Origin: Algibacter pacificus
GTDB taxonomy: Bacteria > Bacteroidota > Bacteroidia > Flavobacteriales > Flavobacteriaceae
Reading direction: 5' to 3'
DNA length: 64,000 nt
NCBI RefSeq assembly: GCF_008033385.1
Contig: NZ_VOGY01000004.1
Coordinates: 310,001-374,000, forward strand
Shown: piece after piece, positions 55,767 to 64,000 of the stretch
How positions within the stretch are numbered: position 1 is the first letter of the stretch
Layout of the letters: every line of letters begins with the position of its first letter
Notes under the pieces: generated by a model
What the model saw: only the letters and a program-made list of their open reading frames with translations
Told to the model about the DNA's origin: nothing
The model's database searches: none
Program-made: the position numbers and the translations under genes

Positions 55767-56796
55767 TTACGGTGCCATTCTACAGGCCTATGCTTTATCA
55801 AACCACATTAGACAAATGGGACATCATATTAGTTTTGTCGATTACCGTCCTTCCTATTTGGTTGATAAATATATTCCTTTTTCAAAAGAAAGAATGAAGA
55901 ATTCTGGCAATCATAAGTTTACTTTTCTGGTTAAGGAAATGATTAAATTTAGGGGCGTAAAGAAAAAGAATAATTTATTTTCAATATTTAGAGATGCCAA
56001 GTTTGAGTTAACAAAAGTCTCGGATGCTGCTGATTTAGATTTTGTAGTTTTGGGCAGTGATCAGATATGGAATACCAAATTAACTAATGGAGTAGATGAA
56101 TATTTTTTTGGTGGATTTGTAAAGGGGCCAAAATATATATCTTATGCTGCCAGTATGGAAGCTAAAATTAAAGAGAATGAAAAAGAGATTATAAGGGATA
56201 AATTAAAAGGACTATCCAATATAGCGGTGCGCGAGGAATCTTTGGCTAGATTAATTAAAGAGCGATATGAGATTAATACCTCCGTAGTGGTTGATCCGGT
56301 TTTTCTTTTAGATAAAGATACTTGGGCCAATTTTTCTAAAAGTTATAATGTAAAACAACCTTATGTTTTTGTCTATTATTTCAGCCTTACCGATGATGTG
56401 TTAGCTAATATTAAAAATTTTGCAAAACAAAGGAATTTAAAAGTTGTATTAACTTCCGTAACTCTTCTAATGAGAGAAGAAGCAGTGAATGATGTCTCTC
56501 CAGAGCAATTTGTTTGGTTGGTTGCGAATGCAGATTTTGTATTTACTAATTCGTTTCATGGGACATCTTTTTCATTGTTAATGGAAACTCCTTTTGTGAG
56601 TGTAAAAAAAATAAATAGTAAGAATGAAAGGATATCAAATATTCTTACAAAGGCAAATCAGATTTCTAGATTAGTTGGGAAAGAAGATTTAGACAAATTA
56701 GATTATAATAACTTAATGAGTAAACCTTTGATAGATGGCACAGAACTAAGTGAAAATATTAGAAGTTCTAAAGATTATTTAACTCAATCATTTTAG
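55729..56796 (+). CDS. Polysaccharide pyruvyl transferase family protein
   Basis: 355 residues starting MKIGILTFHCVNNYGAILQA, the conserved start of the polysaccharide pyruvyl transferase family, with VLGSDQIWNTKLTNGVDEYFF and NSFHGTSFSLLMETPFV further on. It adds a pyruvate ketal to a sugar of the glycan from phosphoenolpyruvate. The conserved start lies inside the wzy frame, so the 38-bp overlap is real and suggests translational coupling. Confidence 0.9.
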   Translation: MKIGILTFHCVNNYGAILQAYALSNHIRQMGHHISFVDYRPSYLVDKYIPFSKERMKNSGNHKFTFLVKEMIKFRGVKKKNNLFSIFRDAKFELTKVSDAADLDFVVLGSDQIWNTKLTNGVDEYFFGGFVKGPKYISYAASMEAKIKENEKEIIRDKLKGLSNIAVREESLARLIKERYEINTSVVVDPVFLLDKDTWANFSKSYNVKQPYVFVYYFSLTDDVLANIKNFAKQRNLKVVLTSVTLLMREEAVNDVSPEQFVWLVANADFVFTNSFHGTSFSLLMETPFVSVKKINSKNERISNILTKANQISRLVGKEDLDKLDYNNLMSKPLIDGTELSENIRSSKDYLTQSF

Positions 56797-56804
56797 ATTA
56801 AATT

Positions 56805-57755
56805 ATGAGGTATCCAATAATTAAAATATATAATTTTTTTTATTCCAAAAATGCATTTAATCAATATAAAAAAACTAATAAAATTATATGGTTTATTTGC
56901 AATATTGGTTTTAGATTATGTGAAATAGCATTTTATTATTGCATAAAGCTTAGTTATTATTTATCTAAACCTTTTAATTTTAATGACAGTAATTCAGAAA
57001 TAATAGTCTCTCTAACTTCCTTCCCTGAAAGAATTAATGATTTATGGATTACTGTAGATTCAATAATGAGGCAAAGTTACCTTCCTAAACGAGTAATTTT
57101 ATATTTATCCATAGACCAGTTTCCAAAAGGTTTAAATTCTCTACCTAAAAGTTTATTGAGGTATCGTGAATATGGTTTGGATATAGAGTTTAAAGAAGAT
57201 GATTTAAAGCCTCATAAAAAATACTTTTATGCAATGCAAGATTATCCCAAAGATTTACTCGTTACTATTGATGATGATTTGTATTATCAAAGGAATGCTT
57301 TAAGTAGTTTAATTAATATCCATAAGAAATATCCAGAAGCTGTTTGTGCTAATGTTGTACGAGTAATAGACTTTAATTCGGAAGGAGAGATTTTACCATA
57401 TAGTGAATGGACTTCTAAGTTTTCATTAGAAGATTGTCCTTCTCATAAGATATTAGCAGTAGGCGGAGGAGGGGTTTTATATCCTATATCCTTATTTAAA
57501 GAGCGATCTATGTTTGATGTTAATTTAATTAAAGAAAACGCCCTTTATACGGATGACTTATGGTTGAAAGCTTACGAATTACTTAACGATATTTCAGTGG
57601 CTACAGCGGAGTATAAACATCTTTATATAGAAATTTTTGGCTCTCAAACTATATCTTTAAAGTCTAAAAATGTAAATAAAAAGATAGGTAATAATGACAA
57701 GGTATGGTCAAGGTTAAATGACTTATTTGAAATAAATAATTTATTACAAAAATAA
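56805..57755 (+). CDS. Glycosyltransferase, GT-A type
   Basis: 316 residues. An N-terminal hydrophobic stretch (about 25-50) may anchor it. The catalytic part shows IIVSLTSFPERINDLWITVDSIMRQSYLPKRVILYLS and the metal-binding TIDDDLYYQRNAL, similar to GT2/GT32-like enzymes of polysaccharide loci, followed by GGGGVLYP and NALYTDDLWLKAYEL. Donor and acceptor unknown. Confidence 0.85.
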   Translation: MRYPIIKIYNFFYSKNAFNQYKKTNKIIWFICNIGFRLCEIAFYYCIKLSYYLSKPFNFNDSNSEIIVSLTSFPERINDLWITVDSIMRQSYLPKRVILYLSIDQFPKGLNSLPKSLLRYREYGLDIEFKEDDLKPHKKYFYAMQDYPKDLLVTIDDDLYYQRNALSSLINIHKKYPEAVCANVVRVIDFNSEGEILPYSEWTSKFSLEDCPSHKILAVGGGGVLYPISLFKERSMFDVNLIKENALYTDDLWLKAYELLNDISVATAEYKHLYIEIFGSQTISLKSKNVNKKIGNNDKVWSRLNDLFEINNLLQK

Positions 57756-57785
57756 AAGATATATTTTCTATTAAACATAAATACA

Positions 57786-58790
57786 ATGAATAAAAATAAA
57801 GGAATCTTTATAGCTTGGATAAAATTTCAAAGGAGAGCATTCTCAATGCAACCGTTTTTTGATTTTGATCTAAATTTTATAAATACTAATATCAAAAAGA
57901 AGAAATTAAAAATCCTTGATTATTTAATTAAAGCCATTAAAACAGTAAAAACACTTTGCTTCAATAAAGATAAGGTGATATGGATTCAATTGCCCCCAAC
58001 ACCATTATTAACTATTTTATTGATTTATAAAAAGATTTATAAAAATAAAATAATAATAGCTGATTGTCATAATGGTTTATTTAATAAAAAATGGGAGAAA
58101 TACTTGAATAAAGCAAAAAGTTTAAATAAAGTCGATTTAATTATAACCCACAATCATGTTATTAGAGATTTGGCAATAGAAATTGGTGTTGATTCTAATA
58201 AGTTATTTGTATTAGAAACTAAACCAGCTTATAAAAACTTAAAAAATGTTGAAAACTATATTTCTAAATATAATTCCCCTTGGATTTTAATGCCTTGCGG
58301 TTTTGCTGAAGATGAACCTATGTCTGTAGTATTTGAAGCAGCTAGACTAATACCAGAAGTAACTTTTGTTATTTCTGGAAATAAAAATAGAGCTGAAGGT
58401 ATACATGATTTAACCAAAGCCCCGAGTAATATAAATTTCACAGGTTATTTAACTACAGAGGAATATGAAGGGCTTTTTTCTAGCGCTGATGCAGTTTTAG
58501 GTTTAACAACAGAGCATCACGTACAATTAAGTGTCGCTAATGAGGCTACAGGTTTTGAAAAACCAATGATACTATCTGACACAAAATTATTACGAGAGCT
58601 TTTTAATAAGGGGGCAGTATATGTAGAAACATTAGATTCAAAATCCATGTCTTCTGGAATAAAAGAAGCTATTAGAAACAAAATAGAATTAGGTAAAGAA
58701 GTAAAAATCTTAAAAGAAGAGCGTAACCAAAAATGGGAAAATCAGGCTCTAACAATAAAAAAAGAAATTAATAAATTAATTGTAAAATAA
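57786..58790 (+). CDS. Glycosyltransferase, GT-B type (GT4-like)
   Basis: 334 residues without a membrane segment. The second half has a Rossmann-type donor domain (PWILMPCGFAEDEPMSVVFEAARLIPEVTFVISGN ... NINFTGYLTTEEYEGLFSSADAVLGLTT) as in GT4 enzymes; the C-terminal E-x7-E motif is weak (NEATGFEKPMILSD). It lies in the cassette between another transferase and a nucleotide-sugar dehydrogenase. Linkage unknown. Confidence 0.82.
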   Translation: MNKNKGIFIAWIKFQRRAFSMQPFFDFDLNFINTNIKKKKLKILDYLIKAIKTVKTLCFNKDKVIWIQLPPTPLLTILLIYKKIYKNKIIIADCHNGLFNKKWEKYLNKAKSLNKVDLIITHNHVIRDLAIEIGVDSNKLFVLETKPAYKNLKNVENYISKYNSPWILMPCGFAEDEPMSVVFEAARLIPEVTFVISGNKNRAEGIHDLTKAPSNINFTGYLTTEEYEGLFSSADAVLGLTTEHHVQLSVANEATGFEKPMILSDTKLLRELFNKGAVYVETLDSKSMSSGIKEAIRNKIELGKEVKILKEERNQKWENQALTIKKEINKLIVK

Positions 58791-58797
58791 AAGTTAT

Positions 58798-60105
58798 ATG
58801 AAAATTAGTATTTTCGGTTTAGGTTATGTTGGTTGTGTAAGTATTGGTTGTTTAGCAAAAAACGGTAATCAAGTTATTGGTGTAGACGTTAGTGAAACTA
58901 AAGTTGGTCAAATAAATAAAGGGCAAGCTACAATTATAGAAAAAGATATAGATGTAATAATTAAGGAACAAAGAGACTTAGGAAATATTTCAGCAACAAC
59001 TGATGTAAACCAAGCTGTATCTAATACAGAAATAAGTATCGTTGCTGTAGGAACTCCTAGTAGTACAAAAGGTCATCTTAATTTAAAATATATATTTAAG
59101 GTAGCTGAAAATATTGGACTTGCATTACAAACTAAAGACAGTTTCCATACTATAGCAATTAGATCTACAATTATGCCTGGAACATGTGATAAATTTGCAT
59201 CTATAGTTGAAGAAACATCAGGTAAAAAAAGAAATGTAGATTTTGCTATTGTTGATAACCCTGAATTCTTGAGAGAAGGTACAGCTGTTGATGATTACTA
59301 TAATCCTCCTTTAACTTTAATAGGATCTGATAATAAAGATGCTGCAAATAAAATAGCAAGATTATATGACATGTTGCCTGGGGAAATTATTATAACAGAT
59401 TTAAGAGTTGCAGAAATTATGAAGTATATTAATAATACGTTTCATGCTCTTAAAATATCATTTGCAAATGAAGTTGGTAATATATGTAAAGAATTAAGTA
59501 TCAATTCTCATGAAGTAATGAATATTTTTTGTAAGGATAAACAATTGAATATTTCACCATATTATTTTAAACCAGGTTTTTCTTATGGAGGGTCTTGTTT
59601 GCCTAAAGATTTAAAAGGGCTCCAAACTTTAGCTCATGATTTATATTTAGAAGTTCCAGTTATTGATAGTATTAATAAAACTAACAATATACAAATAGAT
59701 AGAGCAATTAAGTTAATTTATAAGCATTGGAATAAGAAATTAGGTTTCTTAGGTTTAAGCTTTAAAGCTGGAACAGATGATTTAAGAAATAGTCCTGCTG
59801 TAGCTGTTATTGAAGCATTACTTGGTAAAGGGTGTGATATAGGGGTTTATGATGAAAATATAAACGTATCTTTATTAATAGGTACAAATAAAGAGTTTAT
59901 AAATGCTAAAATACCACATTTATCTAATTTACTAATTCAAGACGCTGATAAACTTGTTTCTGATTCAGAAGTTATTATTGTAAATACTAAAGAAAAAGAA
60001 TTTTCTAATTTATTAAAAGATGCTTCTGATAAGATAATAATAGATTTTGTCAATTTAGATGAAGAAATAAAGAAATTCCCTAATTATATAGGAATAAATT
60101 GGTAA
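58798..60105 (+). CDS. Nucleotide-sugar dehydrogenase, GDP-mannose 6-dehydrogenase (AlgD)-like
   Basis: 435 residues: NAD motif FGLGYVGCVSIGCLAKNG, DNPEFLREGTAVDDYYNPP, catalytic Cys in KPGFSYGGSCLPKDLKGL and the C-terminal LGLSFKAGTDDLRNSPA. The GYVGCVS and GFSYGGSCLPKD wording is closer to AlgD than to UDP-glucose dehydrogenase, so it may make GDP-mannuronate. It is AT-rich like the rest of the cassette and distinct from ugd at 49863. Substrate should be checked. Confidence 0.85.
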   Translation: MKISIFGLGYVGCVSIGCLAKNGNQVIGVDVSETKVGQINKGQATIIEKDIDVIIKEQRDLGNISATTDVNQAVSNTEISIVAVGTPSSTKGHLNLKYIFKVAENIGLALQTKDSFHTIAIRSTIMPGTCDKFASIVEETSGKKRNVDFAIVDNPEFLREGTAVDDYYNPPLTLIGSDNKDAANKIARLYDMLPGEIIITDLRVAEIMKYINNTFHALKISFANEVGNICKELSINSHEVMNIFCKDKQLNISPYYFKPGFSYGGSCLPKDLKGLQTLAHDLYLEVPVIDSINKTNNIQIDRAIKLIYKHWNKKLGFLGLSFKAGTDDLRNSPAVAVIEALLGKGCDIGVYDENINVSLLIGTNKEFINAKIPHLSNLLIQDADKLVSDSEVIIVNTKEKEFSNLLKDASDKIIIDFVNLDEEIKKFPNYIGINW

Positions 60106-60115
60106 TCTAATTTTT

Positions 60116-60667
60116 ATGAAAACTAAAAAAAAATCTTTAAAACTTCAAGTTAGATATCTATTAGTTGCCGTTATAAATTTAGTATATAATTTTATACCTT
60201 TTTTTTTAAGAAATTTATTTTTAAAGTTTATTAAAATAAAAGTAGGGAAAAAAACTTACATTCATAGAGGAGTTCGTTTTTTTCATATTGGTAAAATTAA
60301 GATAGGTAATAATTCAACAATAAATTTTAATTGTTTTTTAGATAATAGAGTTGGTATAGAAATAGGGAACAATGTTGGTATTGCTCATTGCACTAAAATA
60401 TATTCACTCGGTCATGATATTGATGATCCTGAATTTAAAGCTTTTGGAAAGGAAGTTGTAATAGAAGATAACGTTTTCATTTTTTCAAATTGTTTAATTA
60501 TGCCTGGTGTAACCATAGGTGAAGGAGCAATAGTTTTAACAGGTGCAGTTGTAACAAAAAATGTTTTGCCTTTTACCGTAGTAGGCGGAAGTCCAGCAAA
60601 AAAAATTAGAATGAGAAGTAATGAAATTAAATATAAAAGAGACCATGGATATTGGTTTGCTTCTTAA
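60116..60667 (+). CDS. Hexapeptide-repeat acyltransferase
   Basis: 183 residues: an N-terminal basic/hydrophobic part and a left-handed beta-helix of hexapeptide repeats (IGKIKIGNNSTINFNCFLDNRVGIEIGNNVGIAH ... VIEDNVFIFSNCLIMPGVTIGEGAIVLTGAVVTKN) with catalytic His in YSLGHDIDDP. Such enzymes O-acetylate sugars of surface glycans. Ends 13 bp before the next gene. Confidence 0.88.
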   Translation: MKTKKKSLKLQVRYLLVAVINLVYNFIPFFLRNLFLKFIKIKVGKKTYIHRGVRFFHIGKIKIGNNSTINFNCFLDNRVGIEIGNNVGIAHCTKIYSLGHDIDDPEFKAFGKEVVIEDNVFIFSNCLIMPGVTIGEGAIVLTGAVVTKNVLPFTVVGGSPAKKIRMRSNEIKYKRDHGYWFAS

Positions 60668-60680
60668 TAATCTTAAAATT

Positions 60681-61127
60681 ATGAAAAAAGTATTAGCCGT
60701 AGCATCTGTTGGAGGACACTGGATACAATTGACAAGATTACAACCTGCCTTTGAAGATATGGATTTGACTTTTATGACTACAAAACAATCTTTTAAAGAG
60801 ATGGTTCCAAATTATAAATTTCATGTTATTAATGATGCTAATCGAAATAACAAAATAAAACTAGTTAAAGTTTTTTTTGATATTTTTATTAAAATTGTTA
60901 AAATAAAACCGGATATAATCATTACTACTGGAGCCGCACCAGGATTAATGGCAATTATTGCGGGAAAACTTATTGGAGTTAAAACTATTTGGATAGACAG
61001 TATTGCAAATGTTGAAGAATTATCTATGAGCGGAAAAATTGCTTCCAAAATAGCCAATCGGGTTTATACCCAATGGGAAGATCTGTCAAATGATAAAATA
61101 ATTTTTAAAGGTAATATAATAGGATGA
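60681..61127 (+). CDS. PssD/Cps14F-like glycosyltransferase subunit (Alg14-like)
   Basis: 148 residues beginning MKKVLAVASVGGHWIQLTRLQPAF, the standard Alg14/PssD start with the GGH motif, then IITTGAAPGLMAIIAGKLIGVKTIWIDSIANV. It is the acceptor-binding, membrane-associated half of a split GT28 enzyme whose donor-binding half is the next gene. An upstream ATG at 60621 lies within the acyltransferase frame and is rejected. Stop overlaps the next start (ATGA). Confidence 0.9.
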   Translation: MKKVLAVASVGGHWIQLTRLQPAFEDMDLTFMTTKQSFKEMVPNYKFHVINDANRNNKIKLVKVFFDIFIKIVKIKPDIIITTGAAPGLMAIIAGKLIGVKTIWIDSIANVEELSMSGKIASKIANRVYTQWEDLSNDKIIFKGNIIG

Positions 61128-61609
61128 TTTTTGTAACTATAGGAACTCAAGAGCCTTTTGATAGGTTAATCAAATTAGTTGATGAATTAGCTAAAGATTA
61201 TAACCATGAAATTATAGCACAGGTTTTTAATTCTAATTATAAATCTGAAAATTTAACTATTATTGACTTTGTTAACCCCAAAGAGTATGAAAACTTATTT
61301 AAAAAAGCTGATTTAATTATTAGTCATGCAGGTATGGGATCAATAATATCTGCATTATCTATAAGTAAACCAATCATTGTAATGCCAAGAAAAGCAAGTT
61401 TAGGAGAACATAGGAATGAACATCAGCTAGCAACAGCAAAAAAAATGGGTGCAATAGAAGGTGTCTATGTTGTAAATGGCAAAGAAGATTTAAAGGCGAA
61501 TATGGATTTTCTCTTAGAAAATAAAAATGAAAAAGTTTTTAAATTCTCTAATATGGCCTCTCAAAGTCTATTAGCTTCAATAAAAAACTACATAAATAGT
61601 TTAAATTAA
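61124..61609 (+). CDS. PssE/Cps14G-like glycosyltransferase subunit (Alg13-like)
   Basis: 161 residues starting MIFVTIGTQEPFDRLIKLVDELA, with ADLIISHAGMGSIISALSISKPIIVMPRKASLGEHRNEHQ, the nucleotide-sugar-binding region of GT28/Alg13 proteins. It pairs with the preceding PssD-like protein and is translationally coupled to it. Last intact gene of the AT-rich cassette. Confidence 0.9.
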   Translation: MIFVTIGTQEPFDRLIKLVDELAKDYNHEIIAQVFNSNYKSENLTIIDFVNPKEYENLFKKADLIISHAGMGSIISALSISKPIIVMPRKASLGEHRNEHQLATAKKMGAIEGVYVVNGKEDLKANMDFLLENKNEKVFKFSNMASQSLLASIKNYINSLN

Positions 61610-61692
61610 TATAATTTTTTACGTTAATTGTTTTTATTTTTTTTGTTCATGTACTCTCAAAAAGATGAATTTTTATAAAGTAAATATTTTGG

Positions 61693-61999
61693 ATGTATTT
61701 AATGGAATTGGCTCATCTTCAAAAAATAAAGAGTGTTAAAACCCAATCTTTAAATCTAATTATAAAGAAAGTTAATGAAATAATTAAAGATGATTCAGAA
61801 TCCTTATTTGATGAATCAGGTTTATGTAGATTATTATATTTCAAAAAAAAAAAGAATATCATATTTAATTGCATTGACAAGGGCAGAATGTTTAACGAAC
61901 AATAATAAATATGTGCCTGTAATAAAAGATATAATTAATGTAAATTATGACTTTATTATAAGACATGAACTTATAAATATATGGAAAAGAAATTTGTAA
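61693..61999 (+). pseudogene. Broken small ORF with A11 tract at the right edge of the cassette
   Basis: Two overlapping frames join at a run of 11 A residues (61843-61853). The first reads ...DESGLCRLLYFKKK and the second continues RISYLIALTRAECLTNNNKYVPVIKDI...IIRHELINIWKRN, so a one-base change in the run would give one protein of about 100 residues. I do not recognise a family. It could be a decayed gene, a phase-variable gene or a sequencing error. The rest of the 61610-62140 gap is AT-rich and without clear signals. Confidence 0.4.
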
Positions 62000-62140
62000 T
62001 CGAAAATAACTATATATGGAAATTTTTACTTTTACCTTTCTCAAATAATGCCTAAATTCGCAGGTATTTTGTCTATACACTCTTGCTAAAACCTAAAAAA
62101 ATAAACAACATACGCAACAGAACTAATGACTTATATGACT

Positions 62141-62908
62141 ATGAAACAGATATTCCCCACCCTACTTATAACGGTTAGCGTATTACTACTTTTTAACAGT
62201 TGCGCCCCGGCTAAAAACATTCAATACTTTAATACCCCAGAGGATCAAGTTTTAAAGAATGTCGCAGCGGCCTTTGAAGCCACCATACAAAGTGGCGATT
62301 TATTATTTATTAACGTGTCCGCCATTAATGCAGAAGCCACTATACCCTTTAACCTCTACGAAACCCCTGTATTTCAAAATTACGTAGGGAATACAAAGCC
62401 CATTTCTTATTTAGTGGACGATGATGGCTATATCAATTTCCCGGTATTAGGACCTCTACACGTAGCAGGATTGACCACAAAACAATTGGTTCAAAAACTA
62501 GAAACCGATTTAATAGAATATATTAACAACCCCACCATCAACATCCGTTTTGCTAACTTTAGAGTCTCGGTGTTGGGCGAAGTGGCCAGACCGGGCAGCT
62601 TTAAAGTGACTAACGAGCGCATTTCTATTATTGAAGCCATCGCATTGGCCGGAGATTTAACCATTTATGGCCAACGTACCCATGTGTTGTTGATTCGTGT
62701 CGAAAACGGCGAAAAAGTATTTATCCCTATCGATTTAACTAAAAAAGACCTCTTTAATTCGCCCTATTACAATTTAAAACAAAACGATATTATCTACATC
62801 GCCCCAAATAAAACCCGAGTAAACGCCGCTGCCGTAGGCCCTAATACCAGTGTCATCATTTCTTCGGCCTCTTTATTGATTACTCTTTTAGCCCTAATTT
62901 TAAAGTAA
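62141..62908 (+). CDS. wza: Polysaccharide export lipoprotein, Wza-like
   Basis: 255 residues from MKQIFPTLLITVSVLLLFNSC, a lipoprotein signal; two ATGs up to 15 bases upstream are alternatives. A Poly_export domain follows (IQSGDLLFINVSAINAEATIPFN, YLVDDDGYINFPVLGPLHVAGLTTKQL) and one SLBB domain (FRVSVLGEVARPGSFKVTNERISIIEAIALAGDL). It ends in a hydrophobic helix (SVIISSASLLITLLALIL), so it may span the outer membrane. It forms the export channel with Wzc, encoded next. GC content is again as high as in gmd-ugd. Confidence 0.93.
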   Translation: MKQIFPTLLITVSVLLLFNSCAPAKNIQYFNTPEDQVLKNVAAAFEATIQSGDLLFINVSAINAEATIPFNLYETPVFQNYVGNTKPISYLVDDDGYINFPVLGPLHVAGLTTKQLVQKLETDLIEYINNPTINIRFANFRVSVLGEVARPGSFKVTNERISIIEAIALAGDLTIYGQRTHVLLIRVENGEKVFIPIDLTKKDLFNSPYYNLKQNDIIYIAPNKTRVNAAAVGPNTSVIISSASLLITLLALILK

Positions 62909-62916
62909 AAAGTAAC

Positions 62917-64000
62917 ATGAGTATGCAAGACAAAGAACAGTTTCAAAATTACATGTTAACTGAGGACGACAACATCAATATTCGTCAAGAAACAGAAAAA
63001 TACCTCATCTATTGGAAATGGTTTGCCTTAGGCCTAGTTTTAGCCTGTATAGCTGCTTTTCTCTATATACGTTATACTCCTAACTCCTACGAAGTGGCTA
63101 CAACCATTTTAATCGATGATGAGTCTAGTGGCGGATTGCCTTCTGAATTAGAAGCTTTTAAAGAATTAGGGTTGGGTGGCAATAAAAAAAACATAGAAAA
63201 CGAAATGGGCATTTTAAAATCCCTTAGTTTAATAACCCGAGTCGTAGAACAATTAGAGCTTAATATTTCGTATTTTAAAAAGGGACAAGTACGGGATGTT
63301 GAAATTTATAAGGAACAGCTCCCTTTTAAGGCCTCTTTTTTTATTAAGGACTCCACCTTTTTTGAGCAAGATTCCTTATTAACAATTAAGCTACTTTCGG
63401 ATACTACCTTTGAGCTCGCCTATAAAGAAGGAATAGAAGGTGTTTCACATAACTATGGAGAAATGGCTAGCATCCCTTTTGGAGAACTCATGATCACCCC
63501 AATGGAACTCAAGCCAACTGATCTAAATACCGAATATTTACTCCAAATTGAACCTCTAAAATTGGTAGCAAATCGTTATAAAGAGGATATTAGCGTCGAT
63601 TTGTTATTCGAAGAATCAACTATACTTGAACTCAAATTAACGAGTCATGTCAAACTAAAAGCCCAACGTATTTTAGACGAACTCGTCCGTCAATACAACA
63701 AGGATGCTATTGAATACAAAAGTTTAATTGGGAATAATACGGATACTTTTATTAATGAGCGTTTAAAACTTATCGAAAAAGATTTAGAACAGATTGATAA
63801 AACCGCCGAAACCTTTAAAACCGATAATAGCTTAACTGATATTCCCTTGGAAGCCTCTATGGTTTTAGAGAGCAACGCCGTAGTAGAAAAACAAATAATA
63901 GATTTAAACACACAATTAAAACTGATTAATTATGTGACGGCTCACCTAGATGCCGACTCCAATAATTTAATTCCAGAAAATTTAGGGATTAACGCGCCTG
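62917..64000 (+). CDS. wzc: Polysaccharide co-polymerase/tyrosine kinase, Wzc-like, 3'-truncated
   Basis: The frame is open from ATG 62917 to the end of the window (361 codons). It shows a first membrane helix (WFALGLVLACIAAFLYIRY, residues about 33-51), a Wzz domain (NSYEVATTILIDDESSGGLPSELEAF), a periplasmic coiled coil (INERLKLIEKDLEQIDKTAETFK) and the FKTDNSLTDIPLEA segment usual in this family. The C-terminal kinase domain would lie outside the window. It controls chain length and export with Wza, 8 bp upstream. Confidence 0.92.
   Translation, partial: MSMQDKEQFQNYMLTEDDNINIRQETEKYLIYWKWFALGLVLACIAAFLYIRYTPNSYEVATTILIDDESSGGLPSELEAFKELGLGGNKKNIENEMGILKSLSLITRVVEQLELNISYFKKGQVRDVEIYKEQLPFKASFFIKDSTFFEQDSLLTIKLLSDTTFELAYKEGIEGVSHNYGEMASIPFGELMITPMELKPTDLNTEYLLQIEPLKLVANRYKEDISVDLLFEESTILELKLTSHVKLKAQRILDELVRQYNKDAIEYKSLIGNNTDTFINERLKLIEKDLEQIDKTAETFKTDNSLTDIPLEASMVLESNAVVEKQIIDLNTQLKLINYVTAHLDADSNNLIPENLGINAP

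Overview
The window is chromosomal DNA of a marine-type member of the Flavobacteriaceae (Bacteroidota). It is AT-rich, and its promoters are of the TTG / TAnnTTTG type used by this phylum. It carries a fused ccoNO cytochrome cbb3 operon, many lipoproteins, a TonB-dependent receptor, an UpxY-like NusG paralog and a Wzx/Wzy polysaccharide locus. I saw no rRNA, tRNA, CRISPR array, insertion sequence or prophage.

Layout. 1-531: end of a YdeI-like gene. 546-3935: a two-gene unit for a phosphorylated disaccharide, made of a sucrose/mannosylfructose-phosphate synthase-like glycosyltransferase and a HAD phosphatase fused to a glycosidase-like domain. 4299-8228: an oxygen/redox control block (FNR-like regulator, universal stress protein, response regulator fused to a CRP-type DNA-binding domain, FixL-like PAS kinase). 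8437-17361: copper ATPase CcoI and the ccoS-ccoNO-ccoQ-ccoP-ccoG-fixH-safE set for a cbb3 oxidase. 17473-19755: second stress protein and anaerobic hemN. 19870-21919: YceI lipoprotein with an ECF sigma/anti-sigma pair. 22170-27039: DUF4331 proteins, TPR lipoprotein and TonB receptor. 27187-28359: LETM1/TerB-like protein. 28623-33590: manA, LacI regulator, kduI, kduD and a DUF4861 lipoprotein, which fit uronic-acid polysaccharide breakdown. 33853-37257: KdpDE-like sensor/regulator, a tiny membrane ORF and a TrkH/KtrB potassium transporter. 37400-40363: DsbD and a TlpA-type thioredoxin. 40977-45832: TolC-HlyD-ABC2-ABC2 efflux operon. 47185-64000: exopolysaccharide/capsule locus (NusG paralog, gmd, fcl, ugd, a low-GC glycan cassette, then Wza and the start of Wzc).

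The most striking signal is regulatory. Five promoters carry the palindrome ATGAY-N4-RTCAT exactly 22 nt upstream of a TAnnTTTG-like -7 element, which puts the palindrome near -41.5 (class II activation by a CRP/FNR protein). They drive usp-fnr, ccoI, ccoS-ccoNOQP, hemN and the TolC efflux operon. Both CRP-type proteins encoded here have nearly the same recognition helix (ATES-A/L-IR), so one or both could read these sites.

The second notable region is the polysaccharide locus. A hairpin-rich leader precedes the NusG paralog. An intrinsic terminator overlaps the end of that gene, and a small ops-like element lies between the terminator and gmd. The central cassette (about 52-61.6 kb) is visibly more AT-rich than its flanks and is bordered by gene debris: epimerase and UDP-glucose dehydrogenase remnants on the left, a broken small ORF with an A11 tract on the right. 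This fits replacement of the glycan-specific genes by recombination.
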